Positions 56,510 through 64,000 of a DNA stretch of 64,000 bases are shown in pieces (the first letter of the stretch is position 1; each line of letters begins with the position of its first letter). The notes below the pieces were generated by a model, which saw only the letters and a program-made list of their open reading frames with translations, was not told the DNA's origin and searched no databases. Source of the stretch: Polaromonas sp. C04. Its GTDB lineage: Bacteria; Pseudomonadota; Gammaproteobacteria; Burkholderiales; Burkholderiaceae_C. A program made the translations under genes and the position numbers. Location of the stretch: contig NZ_MUNS01000020.1 in the NCBI RefSeq assembly GCF_002002705.1, forward strand, positions 124,001-188,000, read 5' to 3'.

Positions 56510-57502
56510 ATGGTATTAAATTCATTGAAACTGCGAGTCTTCGCGATAGCTGCGCTTTCCTGGCTAACGGCGGTATCGCCTGCGCTGGCGCAGCAATGGC
56601 CGGATAAACCCATTCGGTTGATCGTCCCTGCACCTCCTGGCGGCATTTCCGACGCGGCGGCACGCCTGCTCGCTGAGCAGCTACGGGCCAGTCTTGGTCA
56701 GCCCGTGGTGGTGGACAACAAGCCAGGCGGTTCGGCCGTCATCGCCGAACGGGCCATGATGAGCGCGCCTACTGATGGGTACACCTTGATGGTGGGGCCA
56801 TCAAGTGTTCTGACCGATATACCACTCACCGTCAAGACACCTTACGACCCGCTCAAGACGTTCACCTATGTAGCAGAAATCACCAGCATATTCCATGTGC
56901 TGGTGGCCAATGCAAACTTTCCGCCCAACAATGTCAAAGACTTACTGGATTACGCCAAGAGTCATCCCCACTCGGTCAGCATAGCGAATTCCAGTGTCGG
57001 CAACCGCTCGGATCTTCTCGGCGAGATGCTCAGGGCAAAGAGCGGCAATGACATCCTGGTCGTTCCGTACAAGGGTTCAGCTCCTGCACTGGTCGACTTG
57101 ATGGGAAACCAGGTGCAACTGACCTTTGATGTTGTCAGCAACGTCGCCCCACTTGTCAAGAGTGGCAAGCTGAAGGCGCTTGCAATAGCGTCGTCGACAC
57201 GCTCCCAGTACCTTCCCAAGGTTCCCGGTTTCGGCGAATTGGGGTTGCCTGATTTTGTCCTTCCTCACGCGAGCGTTGGCGTCTTTATGCTGAGCAGCAC
57301 GCCCAAACCGCTTGCCGATCGAATCCGGAGCGAAATGGCGAAGGTTGTACATGCAGCCAAATTCCGCGAAGCGCTGGCCGCGCAGGGCTTCGATCTACCG
57401 CAAGATGCCTCAATGGATCAGCTTCGGCAGATACTGGCCGCGACCATGGCCAACAATCGAGCCATCATAAGGAAGCTGCAACTCAAGATCAGTCCTGACT
57501 AA
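56510..57502 (+). CDS. Bug-type periplasmic solute-binding receptor
   Basis: 330 residues. A signal peptide ends near SPALAQQWPDKPIRLIVPAP, then the standard Bug fold: PPGGISDAAARLLAEQLR, GQPVVVDNKPGGSAVIAERA, VGPSSVLTDIPL and VPYKGSAPALVDLMGNQVQ. These receptors serve tripartite tricarboxylate transporters. The window's TctBA pair lacks its own receptor, so this protein could serve it, but Bug receptors far outnumber TctBA pairs in Burkholderiales. 27 bases after the oxidoreductase gene. Confidence 0.92.
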   Translation: MVLNSLKLRVFAIAALSWLTAVSPALAQQWPDKPIRLIVPAPPGGISDAAARLLAEQLRASLGQPVVVDNKPGGSAVIAERAMMSAPTDGYTLMVGPSSVLTDIPLTVKTPYDPLKTFTYVAEITSIFHVLVANANFPPNNVKDLLDYAKSHPHSVSIANSSVGNRSDLLGEMLRAKSGNDILVVPYKGSAPALVDLMGNQVQLTFDVVSNVAPLVKSGKLKALAIASSTRSQYLPKVPGFGELGLPDFVLPHASVGVFMLSSTPKPLADRIRSEMAKVVHAAKFREALAAQGFDLPQDASMDQLRQILAATMANNRAIIRKLQLKISPD

Positions 57503-57686
57503 GCCTCTGCCTCGAATTACGGCAATGGCCCTGTGGACCGTTACCGGTTGGTCGTCCGGCAGGTACTTGTACTCGCGCAAATGCGTTTGCCGTCAGGCGT
57601 TGATTGCCGATCAGGCATTCAGAGCAGAGCAGATCAAGTCCAGGTAAACGTCAAGATCAACATGGAGCGTGCACGGCAATTCGCTC

Positions 57687-59030
57687 TCAGACTGCGGTGC
57701 TCGCGCTCAGGTTTCCGGTCAAGGGTGGCGCCACATCCAGCTTCACATCGGAGATCTGCGCCACATCCGCGTCATAACTGCACATTGCGATGACATAAAC
57801 CACCGCGGCCAGTGTGCTGAACAGCGAAGTGACTGCCAGTGCCTGCCGCAAACCCCATTGGTCGGACAGGACACCCGCCAGGAACGGGCCCACGGCCAGG
57901 CCAAACAGGTTCTGAAACAGGGTAAGGACGGCCGCACCGGTCGAGCGCACACCCGGGTGAACGACATCAATGACGATACCGGCACCCACACCCGGGGTGC
58001 AGGTCAGGAAGAAGCCCCCGAGAACGATCAGCGTGAACTGTGCATCGCCCGTGTAGGTACCGCCAAACGCCACCATGAAGATCACCGAGGTGAGCACGCA
58101 CAGCACGGACAGCAAGGGTAGCTTGTTGCGCGGCTTGCGAAGTGCCAGGCGGTCCACCACAAACCCCCAGAACACGCAACCAAAGGCTCCGGCCAAGATC
58201 ACCACTGCCGTTTGCTTGCCTGCAGCCTCCGGAGTCATGCTGTGGAAACGGTTCAGGTAGCTGGGCAGCCACGCCCAGACGGCCGACAACGTAATCAATT
58301 GCAACGCCCCTCCGACACAGACCCACAAGAGCGTGCGCGCGCGCGCCATCGTGCCAAAGATATGCTTGAGAGTTCCCCCCAGAGACTGGGCTACCTGGCC
58401 CTGTTTTGGCGTCAGTGCCGCAGTCTTGTAGTCGCGCACGAATAGATAAAGCACGGCCAGTACAAGTCCCGGCACACCGACCACGCCGAAGGCGGCCTTC
58501 CAGCCCCAGTGGGCCGCGATTACGCCCCCCAGCACCACGCCCAGTACCGAGCCCAGCGATCCTGCAGCGAGGAAGGCGCCGAGCACGGCACTGCGCAAAC
58601 GCTTGGGATACAGTGTCGCGATAAGGGCTGCCCCTGCGGAGCCGTAGCCGGCTTCACCCGCCCCCACCACCGCACGCGCCACAAACAGTTGGCCGAAATT
58701 GGCCGTGAACATGCAGGAAATAGAGGCCACGCTCCATATGCCGGCCATCACAACGATGCTCTTCACACGGCTCACGCGGTCTGCCAGCAGCGATAGTGGT
58801 AGTGTGCCCACTGCCACCACGATGGAAATGATGGAAACCAGGGAACCCAGTTGTTTGTCACTCAGGTTCCATTCGCTCTTGATGTGGGGAAATAGCGAGA
58901 CGATGACCTGCCGGTCGATGTAATCGAACAGCATGAGCCCGAAGGTCATGGCAAAGGCAAACCAGGCTTGCCGCTTGCTGATCAGGTAGTCGTTGTTGCC
59001 GGCCTCGGGGCCGTCGGGTATCACGTTCAT
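57687..59030 (-). CDS. MFS transporter
   Basis: 447 residues, twelve membrane segments. LMLFDYIDRQVIVSLFPHIK in helix 1 and LLADRVSRVKSIVVMAGIWS between helices 2 and 3 are typical of major facilitator proteins importing organic acids. The N-terminus MNVIPDGPE is shared with the next upstream gene. Last gene of module 2, about 220 bases after the carboxymuconolactone-decarboxylase-like gene; probably imports the pathway substrate. Converges on the Bug receptor gene. Confidence 0.9.
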   Translation of the reverse strand: MNVIPDGPEAGNNDYLISKRQAWFAFAMTFGLMLFDYIDRQVIVSLFPHIKSEWNLSDKQLGSLVSIISIVVAVGTLPLSLLADRVSRVKSIVVMAGIWSVASISCMFTANFGQLFVARAVVGAGEAGYGSAGAALIATLYPKRLRSAVLGAFLAAGSLGSVLGVVLGGVIAAHWGWKAAFGVVGVPGLVLAVLYLFVRDYKTAALTPKQGQVAQSLGGTLKHIFGTMARARTLLWVCVGGALQLITLSAVWAWLPSYLNRFHSMTPEAAGKQTAVVILAGAFGCVFWGFVVDRLALRKPRNKLPLLSVLCVLTSVIFMVAFGGTYTGDAQFTLIVLGGFFLTCTPGVGAGIVIDVVHPGVRSTGAAVLTLFQNLFGLAVGPFLAGVLSDQWGLRQALAVTSLFSTLAAVVYVIAMCSYDADVAQISDVKLDVAPPLTGNLSASTAV

Positions 59031-59253
59031 GCTTGTCTCCTAATTTTTTTGAATTGATTCAACCTTCAGTCATCAAGTCTGTGGACACGGACTTGATTGC
59101 TGAACAGGCTGGCTCGCCGGCGCGCGGCTTGAGTCTCTTTTCAGGGTGACGGCAGCTGCTTGCAGGCCTGAAGGTCGTTTTATGAAGGGCTGCCGCAGGA
59201 TGCCAGGTATGGCAAGTTTCTTACGGTAGATCAGGTAGATGTATGCCCGGGAC

Positions 59254-59694
59254 CTACGCAAGCGCGGCAGTATTCCCGGTTGCGTCGAGCTTGGCGATCT
59301 CCTCGATGAGCATCGGCGCTGCCATGCTGTTCGCGTGAAGGCCAAGCACACTCACCCCCTGGAGTACGGCAGTGATCTCCTCCTTCGTAGCGCCCAATTC
59401 CAGCGCTCGACGTATGTGGCGCCGGGTGCCTGGCGCGTACATGTGAGTGCACGAGGCATCCACTGCAATGGCGATGAACTCCCACACCTTGGGTTCGATC
59501 AGACCTTTGGCCATCGGGTGCATGGCCATCGCCATGAATTTCTCAGTCCAGATCGGGTCAAGTTCGGTGAAACCATCCCAGTCGGCATTCCACTTCTCGG
59601 AGATACGAAGCTCATCGCAAATCGGCGTGTCGGATTTGAGCGGAATAGCCGTTTGGCTGAAACTCATTTCGGGGCCATCGGGCGCCACGTTCAT
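59254..59694 (-). CDS. carboxymuconolactone decarboxylase/AhpD-like protein
   Basis: 146 residues. VWEFIAIAVDASCTHMYAPG, RRHIRRALELGATKEEITAV and GVSVLGLHANSM fit the CMD helical fold, with His at the expected place but a single Cys rather than the redox pair of AhpD. So a decarboxylase/lactone-type or unknown role is more likely than peroxide reduction. The start region is nearly identical to that of the MFS gene (GGAGACAAGCATGAACGTG). Third from last in module 2. Confidence 0.85.
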   Translation of the reverse strand: MNVAPDGPEMSFSQTAIPLKSDTPICDELRISEKWNADWDGFTELDPIWTEKFMAMAMHPMAKGLIEPKVWEFIAIAVDASCTHMYAPGTRRHIRRALELGATKEEITAVLQGVSVLGLHANSMAAPMLIEEIAKLDATGNTAALA

Positions 59695-59864
59695 GCTTGT
59701 CTCCTAATATTTATGAAATACCGGCCACCGTCCTGACGCATATCGCCCACGGCCGAGGCGGGGAACTTACTCGGTGGCCAACCGTTGTATCAAGGCCTAG
59801 GCCATGGGCCACACAGCAAAACCGGATACCGGGTTGAGGAGGCATGGCCTGCTGCATCGCGTGT

Positions 59865-60923
59865 TCAGGCCGCCTTGCGCAGGAAGCCTTGCTGGCCGCC
59901 GTTGCGGTTGGGTGCAAAGCCGTTGGCCAGCAGGCTTTCTTCCACGGTGTCGTAGAACACGCCGATCTTGCTGATCTCGCGCGCCTGTTGGGCAGTCGCG
60001 ATCGGGCGGCTGAGCTCGCGCGAGATGCGCACCAGCTGCTCGATCTGCTTGGCTGTGCCGATCTTGGCCGTGCGCGACTGGTTCCAGAGGTTGTCCTCCG
60101 TGCCGGTGCGCACGTGCAGGCCCAAGGCGATGCCCATCGTGTTCACTGGCAGCACGTTGAGTACCGAGGCTTCCACCGTCAGCACCGCGCCGTCAGGCAC
60201 GGCGCGCACGATGTTGGCCATGTTGTAGAGGTTGGCCGCGTCCATGCCGCCACCGATGGCCACCCAGTTCATCACCAGCGGGCCCTTGTAGACGCCGCGG
60301 CGCATCAGGCGCTCCACCGACTCGAAGCTGTTGATGTTGTAGCACTGGAAGGCGCTCTGGATGCCGGCCTTGGTCAGGCGGCGGACGTGCTCCTCGACCC
60401 AACCCGGCTGCGCCGGCACCGTCATTTCCTTGTAGGCATTGAAGACCGCCGGGTCTTCCATCGAAGTACCCTTGATGTCCCGCATGTCAAACTGTTCAAG
60501 GACATTCATTTGTGACGTGTTGACTGTCACCGTGACTTGGTCGGGCTTGGGGTCGAGCTCGGCCAGCATGTGGCGCGTGTCGTCGGAGAGCCATTTGGCC
60601 GCGGCACCATCGGTCTCGGGCGCGAAGCTGATGGAGCCGCCCACCTGGATGATCATCTCGGGCACCGCGTTGCGCACACCGGCGATCAGCTCGTTGAACT
60701 TGGACAGGCGCTTGCTGCCCCTGCCGTCGAGCTCGCGCACGTGCAGGTGCAGCACGGTGGCGCCGGCGTTGTAACAGTCCACCGCCTTCTGGATTTGGTC
60801 CTCCATCGTGACCGCGATCTCCTCGGGAAAGTCCGAGGGCATCCACGACGGTGCGTAGGGCGCGGCCGTGATGATCAAGGGTTGCTGGTTTTCAGGGAAA
60901 AGGTGACCGTCGAGAAAGTTCAT
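59865..60923 (-). CDS. beta-keto acid cleavage enzyme (BKACE, DUF849), module 2
   Basis: 352 residues, collinear with and strongly similar to the protein at 54405: same MNFLDGHL opening, ATVLHLHVRELDG zinc motif, SAFQCYNINSFES and ending GFAPNRNGG then QGFLRKAA. Differences are concentrated around residues 145-175, next to the presumed substrate entry, so the two may act on different keto acids. ATG 60923 follows GGAGACATGAC. It lies 68 bases after the TauD-like gene. Confidence 0.88.
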   Translation of the reverse strand: MNFLDGHLFPENQQPLIITAAPYAPSWMPSDFPEEIAVTMEDQIQKAVDCYNAGATVLHLHVRELDGRGSKRLSKFNELIAGVRNAVPEMIIQVGGSISFAPETDGAAAKWLSDDTRHMLAELDPKPDQVTVTVNTSQMNVLEQFDMRDIKGTSMEDPAVFNAYKEMTVPAQPGWVEEHVRRLTKAGIQSAFQCYNINSFESVERLMRRGVYKGPLVMNWVAIGGGMDAANLYNMANIVRAVPDGAVLTVEASVLNVLPVNTMGIALGLHVRTGTEDNLWNQSRTAKIGTAKQIEQLVRISRELSRPIATAQQAREISKIGVFYDTVEESLLANGFAPNRNGGQQGFLRKAA

Positions 60924-60991
60924 GTCATGTCTCCAAAGGCAGGTTCGGGGTAAGAAAAAAGTCTGAGAAAAGGCGTTGGTGAACCCGGTGT

Positions 60992-61840
60992 TTAGTAGGG
61001 CTTGTCTCCGACGATGCCGGCACGCTCCATCTTGCGGTGGCATGGCGGATAGTCCATCACTGCGTAATGCTGGGTAGAGCGGTTGTCCCAAATCGCCACA
61101 CTGTTGGGTTTCCAGCGCCAGCGCACCTGGTATTCGGGGATCATGGCCTGGCTGAGCAGATACTGAAGCAGGGCCGCACTGCCCTGTGTGTGGTCCTGGC
61201 CATAACGCACGCGCGCAGGCGTGTGGTAGTTGGTGAAGTGGGTAGTGAAGCCATTGACAAACAGAACCTTCTCACCGGTTTCTGGGTGGGTACGAACCAC
61301 GGGGTGCTCGGCGTCCGGAAACTGTGCTTTCAGCGCCAGGCGCTTCTCAATCGGCATGGCCGCGCCAAAGCTGGCCTCAATGCTGTGACGCGCGCGCAGG
61401 CCCTCAATCTGCTGCTTGACAGTCTCTGGCAGCTTCTCATAGGCCAGAACCATATTGGCCCACATGGTGTCGCCGCCTACGGGTGGGCATTCCACACAAC
61501 GCAGCACCGCGCCGAACTGAGGCGCTTCGCGCCAAGTGGCATCGCTGTGCCACGAGTTCTCGTACCGATCGTTTGGCTGGTCCGGCGACTTGTAGATGCG
61601 TACCAGGCCAGGGTTATCGGGGTCGCTGCCCACAACCGGGTGGTCTTCGAGCTCACCGAAGCGGCGGGCAAACGCCACGTGATCGGCGCGTGAAATGTCT
61701 TGATCACGCAGAAACAGCACACGGTGCTTCAGCAGTGCGGCACGGATCTCGGCGAACAAGGCGTCGTCTTTGGCCGCGTCGGCGAGGTTGACGTCGATCA
61801 GTTCGGCGCCAATCGCACAGGTCAGAGGTTCAATGCGCAT
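60992..61840 (-). CDS. TauD/TfdA-family Fe(II)/2-oxoglutarate dioxygenase
   Basis: 282 residues. Iron ligands are His98 and Asp100 in ENSWHSDATWRE, and the distal His near residue 258 in RSTQHYAVMDY; the 2-oxoglutarate Arg is near residue 269-273 in CHRKMERAGI. Family members hydroxylate substrates such as taurine, 2,4-D or alkylsulfates with release of the leaving group. Substrate not identifiable. AGGAGAC lies upstream; 21 bases after the oxidoreductase gene, so it is clearly in module 2. Confidence 0.92.
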   Translation of the reverse strand: MRIEPLTCAIGAELIDVNLADAAKDDALFAEIRAALLKHRVLFLRDQDISRADHVAFARRFGELEDHPVVGSDPDNPGLVRIYKSPDQPNDRYENSWHSDATWREAPQFGAVLRCVECPPVGGDTMWANMVLAYEKLPETVKQQIEGLRARHSIEASFGAAMPIEKRLALKAQFPDAEHPVVRTHPETGEKVLFVNGFTTHFTNYHTPARVRYGQDHTQGSAALLQYLLSQAMIPEYQVRWRWKPNSVAIWDNRSTQHYAVMDYPPCHRKMERAGIVGDKPY

Positions 61841-61861
61841 GATTTGTCTCCTATTGGGGTT

Positions 61862-62842
61862 TCAGATCACAAAAATCGAAGAGCCTATGGTCTTGCGGGA
61901 CTCCAGATCGCGGTGGGCCTGCACGGCGTCCTGCAGCGCGTAGCGCTGGTTGATCTCGATGCGGATGCGCCCTGCTGCTACGTGGCCGAACACTTCGTCG
62001 GCCAGCTCCGCCTTCTCGGCCGGGTCGGCGATGTAGTCGGCCAGGGCCGGGCGGGTCACGTACAGCGAGCCCTTCCTGGCCAGAATTTGTGGATCGAATG
62101 GCGGGATCGCGCCGGAGGCCGTGCCCACGCACACCAACAGGCCGCGCCGCTTGAGCGAGTCCAGCGAGGACATGAAGGTGGTTTTGCCTACGCTGTCGAA
62201 GACCACGGACACGCCCACGCCATTGGTGAGTTCGCGCACGCGTTTGGCCACGTCCTCATGGCTGTAGTTGATGGTGTGATCACAGCCGTGGGCGCGCGCC
62301 ACTTCGGCCTTGGCATCGGTCGACACCGTGCCGATCACCATCAGCCCGAGCAATTTGGCCCACTGCGAGACGATCAGGCCCACGCCACCGGCGGCGGCGT
62401 GCAGCAGCACGGTGTCGCCCGCCTTGAAAGGGTAGATTCGGCGCATCAGGTAGGCCGAGGTCAGGCCGCGCATGGTCATAGCGGCAGCGGTCTCGAAGGC
62501 GATCGCCTCGGGCAGCTTGATCAGCGGCTCGGCCGGAATCAGGCGCTCCGTGCTGTAGGCCCCCAGGGTGTTGATGAAGCCTGTGTAGGTGACCCGGTCG
62601 CCGGCCACGACGTTCGTCACGCCCGGGCCCACTGCTTGCACGACACCCGAGGCTTCGACCCCCATCCCATTGGGCAGGGGAATCGGGTAGGTGCCATTGC
62701 GGAAATAGGTATCGGCGTAATTCAGACCTACGGCGACGTGGCGTAGCCGGACTTGACCCGGCCCCGGCTCGCCCACTTCGACATCCTCGTAGCGCAGGAC
62801 CTCAGAGGCGCCCGCTTCATAAAAGCGTACGGCTTTGACCAT
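61862..62842 (-). CDS. zinc-free quinone oxidoreductase (QOR-type MDR), module 2
   Basis: 326 residues, same length as and strongly similar to the protein at 55502 (HAAAGGVGLIVSQWAKLLG identical; SVVFDSVGK and INQRYALQDAVQAHRDLE shared). No zinc ligands. First gene of module 2; AGGAGAC 6-12 bases before the ATG. Divergent from the AraC-type regulator, 133 bases apart. Confidence 0.9.
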   Translation of the reverse strand: MVKAVRFYEAGASEVLRYEDVEVGEPGPGQVRLRHVAVGLNYADTYFRNGTYPIPLPNGMGVEASGVVQAVGPGVTNVVAGDRVTYTGFINTLGAYSTERLIPAEPLIKLPEAIAFETAAAMTMRGLTSAYLMRRIYPFKAGDTVLLHAAAGGVGLIVSQWAKLLGLMVIGTVSTDAKAEVARAHGCDHTINYSHEDVAKRVRELTNGVGVSVVFDSVGKTTFMSSLDSLKRRGLLVCVGTASGAIPPFDPQILARKGSLYVTRPALADYIADPAEKAELADEVFGHVAAGRIRIEINQRYALQDAVQAHRDLESRKTIGSSIFVI

Positions 62843-62975
62843 GTTGCGTCTCCTTTATTTGTGTTAATGGAATAAAGTGAACTGTAGAGATTGCGCGGCC
62901 TGCGCGCTTCGCAACTTGCGCCACGCACTTCGCATTTCATGCCAGAATGCCGGTCGTCTCGATACCTTTAAGCTC

Positions 62976-63980
62976 ATGACTACACTGGTTCGCGCTGCGG
63001 CGCTCACCAATTTTTTCGAGGTGGCCCGCGACCTCGGGTACAACCCGCAAGACACGCTGCGCCGGGCAGGTCTGAGCCGTGCGCTGCTGGAAAACCCCGA
63101 ACAGCGCATCCCGGTCGAAGCAGCGGTGGCGCTACTCGAAGATGCAGCCCGGTCCTCGGGCTGCCTGACCTTTGGCCTGCGCATGGCGGAGTCGCGTCAG
63201 CTGTCGAACTTCGGCGTCGTGAGCCTGCTGATCAGCCACCAGGCCACGCTGCGCGATGTGTTGACCACCACCATGCAGTACCGCCACCTGCTCAACGAGT
63301 CGTTGGCGATGCAGATTGAGGACGCTGGCAAGATGGTCATCGTGCGCGAGGAAATCGTGTCCGAAGCCCCGGCCCGGCAGTCCATTGAACTCGCCATCGG
63401 CGTGCTGTTTCGCATGTGCGCGGCGCTGCTGGGGCCACGCTGGCGGCCCTACAGCGTCAACTTCAGCCACGACGCGCCGCCGGAACTGAGCCTGCACCGG
63501 CGCCTGTTTACCTGCCGGCTCGAATTTGGCAGCGAATTCAACGGCATCGTGCTCGCGGCCGCCAATCTGGACGCCCCCAACCCCTCGGCCGACCCAGCCA
63601 TGGCGCGCTACGCGCAGCGCTTCGTTGAATCCCAGCCGAGCGTCAACGAGCCGTCTGTCGTGCTGGAGGTGCGCAAGGCGATTTACCTCATGTTGCCGTC
63701 GGGCCGCGCCACCAGCGACTATGTTGCCCAAGGCTTGGGACTGAGCGTGCGCACGCTGCAGCGCCAACTCGACGAGGCGGGCGCGAGCTTCACCGAGCTC
63801 CTCAACGAGGTGCGGTGCGAGCTGGCGCAGCGCTACATGGACAACCCCCAGTACAACCTGGCACGCGTCTCCGAACTGCTGGGCTACTGTGCCCCCAGTT
63901 CCTTCACGCGCTGGTTCGCGGCCCAATTCGGTGCCGCCCCCGCGGCCTGGCGCGCACGACGCAAGCGTCCGGCGCCTTGA
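62976..63980 (+). CDS. AraC-type transcriptional regulator
   Basis: 334 residues: an N-terminal effector-type domain (about 10-190) of the arabinose-binding-like AraC class, and a C-terminal double helix-turn-helix with GLSVRTLQRQLDEAGASFTE and VSELLGYCAPSSFTRWFAAQ. It lies divergently from module 2 and probably controls it; whether it also reads module 1 is open. ATG 62976 is used; 33 upstream codons are open but not protein-like. Confidence 0.9.
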   Translation: MTTLVRAAALTNFFEVARDLGYNPQDTLRRAGLSRALLENPEQRIPVEAAVALLEDAARSSGCLTFGLRMAESRQLSNFGVVSLLISHQATLRDVLTTTMQYRHLLNESLAMQIEDAGKMVIVREEIVSEAPARQSIELAIGVLFRMCAALLGPRWRPYSVNFSHDAPPELSLHRRLFTCRLEFGSEFNGIVLAAANLDAPNPSADPAMARYAQRFVESQPSVNEPSVVLEVRKAIYLMLPSGRATSDYVAQGLGLSVRTLQRQLDEAGASFTELLNEVRCELAQRYMDNPQYNLARVSELLGYCAPSSFTRWFAAQFGAAPAAWRARRKRPAP

Positions 63981-64000
63981 GTACCCGCCAGCCTCAGGGC

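Overview
The window is about 62% G+C and densely packed. It looks like chromosome from a beta-proteobacterium of the order Burkholderiales, most likely Comamonadaceae (Polaromonas/Rhodoferax-like). The grounds are the Bug-type solute receptor, TctBA genes, several copies of one Crp/Fnr regulator type, and family-typical short intergenic repeats. A DUF3494 ice-binding lipoprotein would fit a cold habitat. Genus is inference only. I saw no rRNA, tRNA, integrase, transposase or CRISPR array.

Region 1 (about 1-38.7 kb) reads as a stress and energy-economy island. It holds three Crp/Fnr-type regulators; many small envelope or stress proteins (YihY, DUF883, DUF3309, DUF3096, PRC-barrel, SPW, a soluble/membrane-hairpin stress protein, two collagen-like lipoproteins, OmpA); ion transporters (Nramp-like, Kup, P-type H+-ATPase); and redox or energy modules. 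The latter are an alcohol dehydrogenase / aldehyde dehydrogenase / transhydrogenase operon (24.3-18.8 kb), an aspartate decarboxylase plus aspartate:alanine antiporter pair, a PPK2 polyphosphate kinase, and a phosphoketolase followed by a truncated acetate kinase. In its middle (13.7-6.3 kb) is a five-gene signalling operon: CheB-CheR-PAS, hybrid histidine kinase, CheB, REC-PAS, Crp-like regulator. A 16-bp Crp-sized palindrome, consensus TGTGCGNTANCGCACA, occurs ten times between 1.9 and 36.1 kb in front of these genes. I found no clear copy after 36.1 kb. I propose it as the operator that ties the island together.

Region 2 (38.8-50.6 kb) is mostly ordinary chromosome. It carries a protease-MoxR-DUF58-VWA operon that ends in a zinc phospholipase C/P1-nuclease-like protein, then TatD, a hypoxanthine/uracil-DNA glycosylase, a spermidine-synthase-like protein, a GspE-type ATPase and TctBA.

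Region 3 (50.6-64 kb) is catabolic: a gamma-glutamyltransferase-like protein, an EamA exporter, a divergent SDR, and two related modules. Module 1 (+ strand) is beta-keto acid cleavage enzyme (BKACE), quinone oxidoreductase, Bug receptor. Module 2 (- strand) is quinone oxidoreductase, TauD/TfdA dioxygenase, BKACE, carboxymuconolactone-decarboxylase-like protein, MFS transporter, with a divergent AraC-type regulator. The duplicated BKACE and oxidoreductase pairs suggest an uncharacterised pathway for an organic acid.
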